Of a DNA stretch of 64,000 bases, positions 19,152-26,869 are shown in pieces. Position numbers and translations under genes: made by a program. Source of the stretch: Planctomycetota bacterium (lineage in GTDB: Bacteria; Planctomycetota; Planctomycetia; Pirellulales; PNKZ01); assembly GCA_018242585.1 (NCBI GenBank), contig JAFEBQ010000005.1, forward strand, positions 62,001 to 126,000, read 5' to 3'. The notes beneath the pieces were generated by a model that saw nothing but the letters and a program-made list of their open reading frames with translations, had not been told where the DNA came from and made no database searches. Positions within the stretch are counted from its first letter, which is position 1. The number at the start of each line of letters is the position of its first letter.

Positions 19152-20348
19152 ATGATGTCCTTTGAAAAACAACAAGCAGAATTCGATTATCTGGTGCGCC
19201 GAGCCGCTGAGTTGCTCGACGGTCCCGGTCGCGGTCTGGCGCTCGATTGGGCGCTGGTCAACGTGATCGAACAGTGCGGCAAGCTGGAACTGCGCACCGG
19301 CGTCGATCGGCAACCGCCAATCCACCAGGTTCAATCGGGGCGAGTCGGGCACGAGCTGATCATCGGCTGCGAATGTTACCGGCTGGAACATGGCGGCGAA
19401 GTGGTTCGCGTCGTGCGGGTCCACAACGGCTTCATGAGCCCGCTGCCCGGCAATCTGGAAACCCCCTGGGTCGTGGCCGCCGCGGACTATCGCCGCTTCT
19501 ACCGCGTGGTCCAGCGGCTGTCGCGTGAGATGTTCCGCGACAAGAACGTCGCGCCGATCATGTCGGCCACGGATCAGCAACGACTGTTTCAGAACACCAT
19601 CGGCTTCCTCGAACAGGGGCACGAAGTCCTGGCGCACTTCGGCGTGCCGCAAAAGCGTGGCGTCCTGCTGTACGGCTCGCCAGGCAACGGCAAGACGATG
19701 GCTTGCCGCTGGCTGATGTCCGAATGTCACCGCCGGGGCTATCTGTGGAAGCACGTGGCGATGGACCATCTGGCCGTAGCCCAGGAGCGGCACACGGTGC
19801 AGAACCTGTTTCGATTGTCCGAGCCGGGCATCATCCTGTTCGACGACTTTGACCTGGGCATGCGCGACCGCAACACGGTCGGCCCCTCGTCGTTGCACAG
19901 CATTCTGCTGGCGGCGCTTGACGGCGTCGAGCAGAAGCAAGGAATCATTTACCTGTTCACGACCAACATGCAGCTCAAGGAGCTGGACAGCGCTTTCTTG
20001 CGCCGCGGTCGGATGGACCAGGTAATCCACTTCCAGCCCCCCACGGCCGAGCAGCGCCGCCGGCTGGTGCTCGAGTTCTGGCATGCCGACATCCTGGGCG
20101 CGCTCGATGTCGAAACCGTCGTGACCCAGACCGAGGGGCGCAGCTTTGCCGAACTCGACGAGCTGAAGAAGCTGCTGGTGCTGCAGTTTCTCGAAACCGA
20201 CCGTTGGGACTGGCCGCGCGCTTGGGAAACCTTTAACGCCAGCGAACAAAGCCCTGGCCCGCGCCGGCCGATCGGCTTTGGCAACTATCGCCGGCAATCG
20301 CTGGCGCCCGAGTGGGCGCTCGACGGCGGCGTGGACGACATCGAATGA
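19152..20348 (+). CDS. AAA family ATPase
   Basis: An N-terminal domain of about 150 residues with no recognised fold precedes a classic AAA module: Walker A GSPGNGKT (residues 175-182), Walker B IILFDDFD (227-234), sensor 1 FTTNMQ, and an arginine-finger helix DSAFLRRGRMDQVIHF. Walker B has Asp where AAA proteins normally have the catalytic Glu (DD rather than DE). The overall size (398 aa) and single AAA module resemble Bcs1/ClpX-like or proteasome-activator-type chaperones, but no partner protease or substrate is adjacent. It is probably cytosolic and oligomeric. A second in-frame ATG lies at 19155. The stretch after the stop is repeat-rich. Confidence 0.87.
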   Translation: MMSFEKQQAEFDYLVRRAAELLDGPGRGLALDWALVNVIEQCGKLELRTGVDRQPPIHQVQSGRVGHELIIGCECYRLEHGGEVVRVVRVHNGFMSPLPGNLETPWVVAAADYRRFYRVVQRLSREMFRDKNVAPIMSATDQQRLFQNTIGFLEQGHEVLAHFGVPQKRGVLLYGSPGNGKTMACRWLMSECHRRGYLWKHVAMDHLAVAQERHTVQNLFRLSEPGIILFDDFDLGMRDRNTVGPSSLHSILLAALDGVEQKQGIIYLFTTNMQLKELDSAFLRRGRMDQVIHFQPPTAEQRRRLVLEFWHADILGALDVETVVTQTEGRSFAELDELKKLLVLQFLETDRWDWPRAWETFNASEQSPGPRRPIGFGNYRRQSLAPEWALDGGVDDIE

Positions 20349-20508
20349 ACGGCCCTGTTCCGCGCTGCTGGCGCGGTTGTTACGAGCTGTTTACACCTGG
20401 GGCTCGCTGGCGGCCGTAGAATCGCGCTCGACGAGCCCTTCGCTCACACTCGCTCGATCGGCCCCCGAGGGCCGGTCGCTCTTCGCCGCCAACGAATCTT
20501 CATAGAAA

Positions 20509-20578
20509 GGTACGTACCTGTGCGTACCAAAATGGTGAGCTGCACACGCTGTCGGTACGCACGGGGTGCGTACCCTAC
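20509..20578. repeat. GTACGCAC double palindrome, copy 2
   Basis: Same architecture as 12897-12967 but in the opposite orientation; both share the core GCACACGCT between the two hairpins. Confidence 0.8.
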
Positions 20579-20733
20579 AAGTCTGACCTACTAGCTCGCA
20601 CAATATCGTCAAGCTAAAGCCTGACCTACGGGCTGCTGGTGCCATGCTCAAATCAGCAGGCTTGAGCATGCGAAGCGTGTACCGACATGATCAAGGCCTT
20701 GAGCATGGCACCCCCGCATTCGAGTATCGAGCG

Positions 20734-20804
20734 TCATTCCCGCGCAGGCGGGAATCTAGACGTCAACCGCCACCACTAGATTCCCGCCTGCGCGGGAATG
20801 ACGG
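20734..20804. repeat. TCATTCCCGCGCAGGCGGGAAT palindromic element, copy 1
   Basis: Arms of 23 bp (TCATTCCCGCGCAGG... and its inverse) enclose a short spacer containing CGCCACCACTAG. A second copy at 56277-56346 shares arms and the CGCCACCACT spacer motif. Confidence 0.85.
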
Positions 20805-20842
20805 CAAGCGCGAGGGGTCAGGATAAACCCAGTGCTGTAGCT

Positions 20843-20906
20843 GTAGGTCAGGCCTTGGCCTGACAAGATAGTGCGCACCACTTCGTCAGGCCAAGGCCTG
20901 ACCTAC
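20843..20906. repeat. GTAGGTCAGGCCTTGGCCTGAC palindrome, copy 2
   Basis: Exact arms as in 12172-12235; the spacer differs (AAGATAGTGCGCACCACTTC). Confidence 0.85.
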
Positions 20907-21007
20907 ACCCTGGGGCAGTAGCGTCGCGACGCACTTCTTTAGCCCCCGGTCAATGACCGGGGGTCTTGTGGTCGCGCTTGGGCAAACTCTTTGCCGGTGG
21001 CGAGTGG

Positions 21008-21058
21008 ACCCTCATCCGTCGGCTACCGCCGCCACCTTCTCCCGATGGGAGAAGGGTT
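21008..21058. repeat. Solo half of the CCCTTCTCCC-family repeat
   Basis: Only the ACCCTCATCC...CACCTTCTCCC...GGGAGAAGGGTT half is present; the internal motif is GTCGGCTACCGCCGCC rather than GGCCTTCGG. No facing half is found within 200 bp upstream. Confidence 0.7.
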
Positions 21059-21126
21059 CCATTTGAACTCGCGCGAGTCTGACGCGAACCACCCTCAGCC
21101 CGCAAGAGGCGAGGGTTGTAAAAGCG

Positions 21127-24100
21127 CTACTTCGTTTCCGCCGCCGCGGCGGCGCTGGGCGCGGCGGCCCCCTCGGGCAGCGGCACTTGCGTGCGCGTCA
21201 TCAGGTATGCCACCAGGTTCGCGACTTGCTCGTCACTCAATGGTTGCAACTGCCCCTCGGGCATCAGCGACAGTTGCGACTGCTCCATCGTGTCGATGTC
21301 CTCGCGATCAACCGTCACGCGCTCCTTGGCCGTCTGCAAGGTGATCGTGCGCTCGTTCTGGGCGCGGATGATTCCGTTCAACACGCGGCCGTCGTTCATC
21401 AGGACGACCGACATCCGGAAATCGGCGGTCACCACGGCGCTGGGGTCGACGATGTTCGTGATCACGTATTCCAGGTTCTGCCGCCCCGCGCCGGTCAGGT
21501 CGGGACCAATCTCGCCCCCGTGACCATACAACCGGTGACAGTTCGCGCAGAGCGCGTTGAACACGACGCGTCCCTGGCCAGCGTCAGCCTTCGCCAGCCG
21601 CTCGTCGGTCAGCGTCTCGCGCAGCTTGCTCATCAGGGCCTGCTTGTCGGCCGAGCTGTCGCGAATCTCCCCCCAGACCTCGACCAGCCGCTTACCGAGC
21701 TTCGCGTCGTTGAAGCTGCGAATCTGCCGAGCCTGGAACGCCGAGAGATCGGCCGGGGCGATCTTGCCGGCGGCCATCTCGTCGAGCATGGCGGCCGCGA
21801 ACGTGGGCCGCGAGACGAGCGTTTCCATCACCGCGCCGCGCTCCGACTGGTGGAACGAGCGATAGCTCTTGGCCAGCTTGACGCCGATCTTCGGGTCGTT
21901 GAACAGGGCGAGCCCGCGCGCCGCCACGCTGTTCAAGAACCGGACGCCGAGCAGTTGCTCGCAAATCTCGCGCAACTCGGGCGGCTTGCTTTGGATCAGA
22001 GTTTCGAGGGCCACACGGCGTTGATTCAAGTCGGCCTTGCCGTCCAGAGCGATCTTGCGGACTTCGTCGAGCGCGCGGCCGTCGCCGAACAGCACGCTTA
22101 AGTCGCGCAGCAACTCGCGCTGGTGTTCGTCACCGGTTTTCTCGACGGCGGCTTGTACCTTTTCCCACGACGCGGGCTTCGGCGCTTTGTGCAGGCCCGC
22201 CAGCCCGTCGGTCATGCCGGCCAGCGCGTCGGCCAGAAAGTCGGGATGGATGTCGACGGCAGCACTCAGCAATAGATTCAGCGGCTCTGGACGTTTTGAC
22301 TGATCCTCCGACAGGCGGCGAGCGATCCACTGTCGCAACTTGGGCCACTTGGCGAAGGCAGCGACCGTTACGACTTGCTCGGGGTGAGCGTCGGCTACCG
22401 GGATCAGACCGAACCAGACCATGGCTGGCAGGTTGTGATCTTCGGCAAAAGCAGAGTCCTTCGCCAAGGTGAGCGCTAGTTGCCAACGATAGTTCACCGG
22501 CAGCCGTTGCAGGGCGCTGGCCAGCGCCAACTTGACCAACCCTGAATCGTCAGCGCTGGCGAGTTCGACTAATGGGACGAGTGGCTTCAATTCGATGTTC
22601 TTGGCCACGTTTGGCCCGGGGCCGAAGATCGTATCGATGGGCATGGTGTCGAGCGCCAGCCGCACGCCCCAGGTTCGCACGTGTTCATCCTTGTCACGGA
22701 GCAGCGTTTCGAGTGGCAGGCCCCGATCGAGCGCGTGCAACGTGCAGACCGCGCGCACCCGGTTCGCCGAGTCCGTGTCTTCGCGGGCGATCTTTTCGAG
22801 CGCAGCCATCGCCCCGCCCAGGTCCAATTCATCGCCAGACGCGGCGCGAGCCCGCAGCTCCAAGCGCGCCTGCCGCGCGAACCACTCGTTCTTGTGCTTG
22901 TGCAGCGCGACCAGCTCTGCGGCGTCGCGCTTCGACACGTCCATCGGCGGCTTGGCTGCGGGCGTGCCATAGGTCACGCGGAAGATGCGTCCCGACGTGC
23001 GATGCACGCCGTCGGCGTCGTGGCATTCGCCGGCGTCGCTCCAGTCGAGGATGAACACGCTGCCGTCGGGGCCATAGGTCAAGTCGATCCCTCGGAAAAA
23101 CGGATCGGCCGAGAAGATCATGTCGGGGTTATGGTGGGCGACGTAGCCGCTCCCCTTGCGTTCGAGTTGCTCGTCGTTCACCCGCCGGCCGTGCTGGTTC
23201 AACGTGAACAACCGCCCGCGATATTCAGCGGGCCACTGGTCCCCCAGGTAAACCATCGCGCCGATGTGCGAGTGGCCGCCCCCCAGCCGGTCGTGCTCGC
23301 CCGTGGCGCTGCGCGAGTCGGCCCAGGTCTTGCCCGTGTCCCAGTGCCAATGGTCGGCGTGCATGTCGATGGCTTCGTAGACCCGCGGGTTCGGGTCGAT
23401 GGTATGGGGTCGAACGAAGTGCGCCCCGGGGATTAGGTGCCACAAGTGGCCGTTCACCGTATTGATGAAGAACCCTTCGCCGTGCGCGTTCCAGTCGTGC
23501 CCCCAAGGATTGGTCGTGCCGTGGCACAGGGGCTCGAATGCCTTGCGCGTGGGATGATAGCGCCAGACGCCGCCGTTCAACGGCACGCGCTGTTCGACCG
23601 GCGTGCCGGGCGCGCCGATCTTGCCCGGCGCCGACGCGCCGCAGCGACCGTACAGCCAGCCATCGGGTCCCCACCGCAGGCCGTTGGCAAAGTTGTGAAA
23701 GCTTTCGGCCGGAATCGTGAAGCCGTCCAGGATCACCTGGGCCGGCCCGTCGGGCCGATCGTCCCGGTTGCGATCGGGAATGAACATCAACTGGGGCGGG
23801 CACATGGCCCAGACCCCTTCGGCGCTCCACTCGATGCTGGTCAGCGCCTGAATATCGTCGGCAAAGACGATCGGCTGCTCGGCGCGGCCGTCGCCATCGG
23901 CGTCGGGCAGAATGACAATTCGATCGCGCAGGGCCAACTCGAACTTCTTGGGCCGCTCGGCATAGGTGAAGTTCTCGGCAATCCACAGTCGGCCGCGCGG
24001 ATCCCAACTGAGCGCGATCGGGTTGCGCACGTTCGGCTCGGCCGCAAAGACGTTGACCTGGAAGCCGGCGGGAACGCGCATCGTCGCGGCGGCCTTTTCC

Positions 24101-24225
24101 GGCGGCAGCGGCTCGCCGAACTTGGCCGGCTCGCTGTTGTAAGGCTGGGGGAACTCATCAGCCCAGGCCGTGACGGCCACGAACAGTGCAGAGAACACGA
24201 TCGACAGAGAACTCAATCGGAACAT
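21127..24225 (-). CDS. PVC-type propeller-HEAT-cytochrome c exported protein
   Basis: I choose the ATG at 24225, which opens directly into a signal peptide ending near AWADEF; 25 more in-frame codons upstream lack such features. Residues about 50-450 form a glucose/sorbosone-dehydrogenase-like beta-propeller (LSWDPRGRLWIAENFTY, GLRWGPDGWLYGRCG, TNPWGHDWNAHGEGF). A middle section of alpha-helical repeats resembles HEAT. A C-terminal cytochrome c domain carries CANCHRLYGHGG and EIGPDLTGAGR. Total is 1032 residues, typical of the membrane-bound dehydrogenase proteins of planctomycetes. The probable function is haem-dependent oxidation of a sugar or alcohol outside the inner membrane; the substrate is unknown. 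The gene at 56372-59263 has a related layout. Confidence 0.9.
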   Translation of the reverse strand: MFRLSSLSIVFSALFVAVTAWADEFPQPYNSEPAKFGEPLPPEKAAATMRVPAGFQVNVFAAEPNVRNPIALSWDPRGRLWIAENFTYAERPKKFELALRDRIVILPDADGDGRAEQPIVFADDIQALTSIEWSAEGVWAMCPPQLMFIPDRNRDDRPDGPAQVILDGFTIPAESFHNFANGLRWGPDGWLYGRCGASAPGKIGAPGTPVEQRVPLNGGVWRYHPTRKAFEPLCHGTTNPWGHDWNAHGEGFFINTVNGHLWHLIPGAHFVRPHTIDPNPRVYEAIDMHADHWHWDTGKTWADSRSATGEHDRLGGGHSHIGAMVYLGDQWPAEYRGRLFTLNQHGRRVNDEQLERKGSGYVAHHNPDMIFSADPFFRGIDLTYGPDGSVFILDWSDAGECHDADGVHRTSGRIFRVTYGTPAAKPPMDVSKRDAAELVALHKHKNEWFARQARLELRARAASGDELDLGGAMAALEKIAREDTDSANRVRAVCTLHALDRGLPLETLLRDKDEHVRTWGVRLALDTMPIDTIFGPGPNVAKNIELKPLVPLVELASADDSGLVKLALASALQRLPVNYRWQLALTLAKDSAFAEDHNLPAMVWFGLIPVADAHPEQVVTVAAFAKWPKLRQWIARRLSEDQSKRPEPLNLLLSAAVDIHPDFLADALAGMTDGLAGLHKAPKPASWEKVQAAVEKTGDEHQRELLRDLSVLFGDGRALDEVRKIALDGKADLNQRRVALETLIQSKPPELREICEQLLGVRFLNSVAARGLALFNDPKIGVKLAKSYRSFHQSERGAVMETLVSRPTFAAAMLDEMAAGKIAPADLSAFQARQIRSFNDAKLGKRLVEVWGEIRDSSADKQALMSKLRETLTDERLAKADAGQGRVVFNALCANCHRLYGHGGEIGPDLTGAGRQNLEYVITNIVDPSAVVTADFRMSVVLMNDGRVLNGIIRAQNERTITLQTAKERVTVDREDIDTMEQSQLSLMPEGQLQPLSDEQVANLVAYLMTRTQVPLPEGAAAPSAAAAAETK

Positions 24226-24403
24226 AGCAACCAACTCGTGACGAGGTAGAACAACTGGCTGGATACAATAGGCAGGGAGACGTGCCATTGTCGCAGCCAA
24301 AACCGCGATTTGCTAGATTCCGGAAGGTCGCATTTGCGGCGTGAATTGAATACACTTCCAGCGAAAACTGGCCATCCCATGCCGCCAGGAGCAAACTGTT
24401 AAC

Positions 24404-24670
24404 ATGACGCCAAAGATCACTTCTGAACAACGCGAAGCCTTGGGGCGCAGTCCGGGCCCGGTTCTCGTCGAGGACGATCAGACGCAACGCGTCTATTTCC
24501 TGGTTGACCCTGCCACAATGGAAATCTTGCAAGCGCGTGAAGACTTGGCCGCCTTGCGCGAAGGAATTGCTGACATGGAGGCAGGCCGCGTCAGCCCCGT
24601 TGATGAAGTCATGGCGCGGATTCGCGCGCAAATCGCCCAGTCGCGTGCAGTGGTTCAAAGTGTCGATTGA
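24404..24670 (+). CDS. Small antitoxin-like protein without a visible toxin
   Basis: This 88-residue protein has the look of a small type II antitoxin subunit: a short N-terminal beta region (GPVLVEDDQTQRVYFLVD) followed by a helix and a C-terminal acidic/Arg helix (VSPVDEVMARIRAQIAQ), the shape seen in RelB/Phd-like and similar antitoxins. AGGAG lies upstream, but 12 bases from the ATG, which is rather far. No toxin-like frame follows in the 170 bp before the TetR operator, and the upstream gene is a cytochrome protein on the other strand. Calling it an antitoxin is an inference from shape and residue pattern, not from a search. Confidence 0.5.
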   Translation: MTPKITSEQREALGRSPGPVLVEDDQTQRVYFLVDPATMEILQAREDLAALREGIADMEAGRVSPVDEVMARIRAQIAQSRAVVQSVD

Positions 24671-24804
24671 ACGCGGGCTGCGCGCGGGCCTTTGGCCCTG
24701 CGGCTAAACGGTCGGATTCCCCGCTCGTCTCCCTCTCCGCCGGCTCCGTGTCTTCCTCCGCGCCCTCTGTGTCTCCGTGGCAAATCCCCCCGCGGATTTT
24801 TTCC

Positions 24805-24838
24805 TTGACTAGAACATAATTCTAGAATAATGTTCTAG
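24805..24838 (+). promoter_or_regulatory. TetR operator overlapping a promoter, 2 nt from the start codon
   Basis: Positions 24809-24838 form a 30-bp near-perfect palindrome: CTAGAACAT and ATGTTCTAG are exact inverses, and the centre TTCTAGAA is itself palindromic. TTGACT at 24805-24810 could be a -35 box, with a weak -10 near 24827-24833, placing the transcript start around the ATG at 24841. There is no room for a Shine-Dalgarno, so a leaderless message seems likely. The palindrome would let the encoded TetR protein repress its own gene. Confidence 0.8.
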
Positions 24839-24840
24839 CC

Positions 24841-25548
24841 ATGAGCACCGACCTGAAACGACGGAAACAGACCAGCAAGCGGCGGCGGTCGATCCTCGAC
24901 GCCTCATTGCGCTGCTTTTTGCGGCACGGCGTCGAGGCCGCCACCATCGAGCAGATTCGCGATGCCTCGGGGGCCAGCTCGGGGAGCATCTATCACCACT
25001 TCGGCAGCAAGCAGGCCATCGCCGTCGCCTTGTACGTCGAGGGGATGGAGGAGCTCGCCGAGTTGTACCGGGCCGCGATGCAGGGCCAGACGTCCCTCGA
25101 AGCCGGCCTGCGCGCGATCGTGCGGAGCTACTTCCAGTGGGTCGTCAAGAATCGCGATTGGGCGATGTACCTGTTGCGGGTGGCCACGGCCGATCTGTCG
25201 GCCGACGACGCGGCCCACGTCGACGAGTTGAACCGCCGCACGCGGCAAGCCCTGAGCGCGTGGCTCTGCCCGTTCGCCGAGCGGGGCGAGCTGATCGACG
25301 TGCCCGACGATTTGTACACGTCGCTGGTCTTTGGCCCGCTGACGCACTTTGCCCGGCACTGGCTGGCGGGGCGTTTGAAGATCGACCCCGCGGTGGCCGC
25401 GCGGCACTTTGCCACCACCGTCTGGCTGTCGCTGACCGGTGGCACGTCAGAACGGACGTCGACGCGAGCCAAGGCCGCGACTCTGCCGCGCGGCTTACGA
25501 ACCAAGAAAGATTCACGCCGGAGTAAAGATCATGCAAACGCCGGCTAA
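24841..25548 (+). CDS. TetR/AcrR family transcriptional regulator
   Basis: A basic 15-residue N-terminal arm precedes a typical TetR HTH: ILDASLRCFLRHGVEAATIE, then SGASSGSIYHHFGSKQAIAV. The remaining 170 residues are an all-helical ligand-binding domain with a hydrophobic dimer interface. At 235 residues the length is normal. The gene sits 2 bp after a 30-bp palindrome and its 3' end overlaps the next gene (25532), so it is the first gene of an operon with the DUF3500-like protein, which is a candidate for the regulated target. The ligand is unknown. Confidence 0.92.
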   Translation: MSTDLKRRKQTSKRRRSILDASLRCFLRHGVEAATIEQIRDASGASSGSIYHHFGSKQAIAVALYVEGMEELAELYRAAMQGQTSLEAGLRAIVRSYFQWVVKNRDWAMYLLRVATADLSADDAAHVDELNRRTRQALSAWLCPFAERGELIDVPDDLYTSLVFGPLTHFARHWLAGRLKIDPAVAARHFATTVWLSLTGGTSERTSTRAKAATLPRGLRTKKDSRRSKDHANAG

Positions 25549-26668
25549 GCAAACCCTCTCGCGCCGCGCTATGATCAAAGCCGCCACGGCCGGCGCGGTG
25601 GCCGCCGCCTTGCCGGCTCGTTCGTGGGCCGCGTCCGACGGTGCGACCGCCGACGATACACGGCGGGCGATCAAAACGCTGTACGATTCGTTCACGCCCG
25701 AGCAGCGGCGCGAAGTCTGCTTCGACTGGGACTTTCGCGTCAACATCCAGTACAAGCGCAAGCCGCTGTGGCAGGCGGACCCGAACGGCATCTTGCTGCG
25801 GACCCATTTGGCCAACGCCTGGCTGATCACGCCGCACCGACTGGGAAGCGAGTTTTACACGGACGAGCAACGCGAGTTGGTGCTCAATGTCATGGGCACG
25901 ACGTTTCGCCCCGCCTGGGTCAGGGCGTTGCAACGGCAGGCCCGCGACGACAGCGGCTTGCCGTGGGGAGGGGATCAGGCGCTGGCAATCTTTGGTGACC
26001 CGGCCAGTGGCACGTGCCAATGCGCGATCACCGGCTTTCACCTGACGTCGCGCGCGACGGTCCAGGATGAATCGTTGGCGGCGTTTGGCGGCGGCATTTC
26101 CCACGGGCATCAGCCGACGGGCTTCTATGAACAGTTCGGTCACCCGGGCAACATTTTTTGGCCCCAGGGCGAGACGGCCAACCAGGTTTACCAGTTTCTC
26201 GACAAGCGGCAACAGCGCGAGGCGCTGGTCGACGAGAACTTGCCGCTGTTCCAGTACGTGGGGGAAATTGATCGCACGACGGTCGCCGACGACACGCCTT
26301 GGGACGAGCCGCGCCGCGAGTCCGACATTCGCTTTCGCCGCCCTGGCGAGAAGTCGCCAGGCTTGTCGTTGGCGAAGCTGGGGCGCGAGCAGGTGTTCAC
26401 GCTCGAAGGGTTGGTCGAGGCCTTGATCGCGCCGTACCAGCCACGCTATGCCAACCAGGTGCGCGATTGCTTGCGCGAGCAAGGGGGCCTGCCGGCTTGT
26501 TCGCTGGCGTTTTATCGCGAACGCGATCTGGGGCGTGACGGCGTGTGGGACAACTGGCGGCTCGAAGGGCCGGCGCTGACCTGGTTCTTCCGCGGCGCGC
26601 CGCATGTGCATATTTGGATTCACGTGGCCCGCGACCGCCGCGCGCCGATTTCGACGTACTTTGGTTGA
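25532..26668 (+). CDS. DUF3500-like exported protein
   Basis: The ATG at 25532 has GGAG nine bases upstream and lies 17 bp inside the tetR reading frame. It opens with a twin-arginine-like signal (SRRAMIKAATAGAVAAALPA). The mature part contains ALAIFGDPASGTCQCAITGFH, which resembles the conserved FGxPGxGxWxWxxxGHH region of DUF3500, and a C-terminal FFRGAPHVHIWIHVARD. His, Asp and Trp are spread along these segments. DUF3500 proteins have no established reaction. Overlap with tetR indicates co-expression and control by its operator. The domain match is from motif memory, so the family is moderately sure, the function unassigned. Confidence 0.65.
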   Translation: MQTPAKQTLSRRAMIKAATAGAVAAALPARSWAASDGATADDTRRAIKTLYDSFTPEQRREVCFDWDFRVNIQYKRKPLWQADPNGILLRTHLANAWLITPHRLGSEFYTDEQRELVLNVMGTTFRPAWVRALQRQARDDSGLPWGGDQALAIFGDPASGTCQCAITGFHLTSRATVQDESLAAFGGGISHGHQPTGFYEQFGHPGNIFWPQGETANQVYQFLDKRQQREALVDENLPLFQYVGEIDRTTVADDTPWDEPRRESDIRFRRPGEKSPGLSLAKLGREQVFTLEGLVEALIAPYQPRYANQVRDCLREQGGLPACSLAFYRERDLGRDGVWDNWRLEGPALTWFFRGAPHVHIWIHVARDRRAPISTYFG

Positions 26669-26684
26669 GGACTTTAGCCATTGA

Positions 26685-26817
26685 ACCCTTCTCCCACCGG
26701 GAGAAGGTGGCGGCGCTAACCGACGGATGAGGGTCCCGCGTCAGGCTGGTCTGGTACTCGATGCTGAGTTGACCCTCATCCGGCCTTCGGCCACCTTCTC
26801 CCGGAGGGAGAAGGGTT
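26685..26817. repeat. Inverted repeat of the CCCTTCTCCC/GAGAAGGGT family, copy B
   Basis: Left half ends CCGACGGATGAGGGT, right half begins ACCCTCATCCGGCC. The spacer carries CGCGTCAGGCTGG and GCTGAGTTG, close to copy C. It lies 17 bp after the DUF3500-like gene. Confidence 0.85.
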
Positions 26818-26869
26818 GCTGCGCGCCGCGTGATGGTTGAGACGTTCAAGGATCCTTGAGGGCGATGAG

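Larger units (their letters stand above)
20349..21126. other. Gene-free repeat cluster
   Basis: No coding sequence is supported. The interval strings together at least five palindromic elements: the GTACGCAC double hairpin (20509-20578), the TCATTCCCGCG hairpin (20734-20804), the GTAGGTCAGGCC palindrome (20843-20906), a CCCCCGGTCA/TGACCGGGGG hairpin (20941-20966) and a solo ACCCTCATCCG...GAGAAGGGTT half (21008-21058). A partial GTCAGGC-like motif is also present near 20612. It separates two convergent genes (AAA ATPase and the propeller-cytochrome protein) and is the densest repeat region in the window. Confidence 0.75.

Noticed and set aside
22681-23436. 251-residue frame on the plus strand
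   Set aside because: Antisense to the propeller-HEAT-cytochrome gene, without recognisable motifs.
24671-24804. Search for a toxin gene after the antitoxin-like gene
   Set aside because: Only a short frame in another register and a CTCCGTG-type repeat are present, with no start site or toxin-like sequence.
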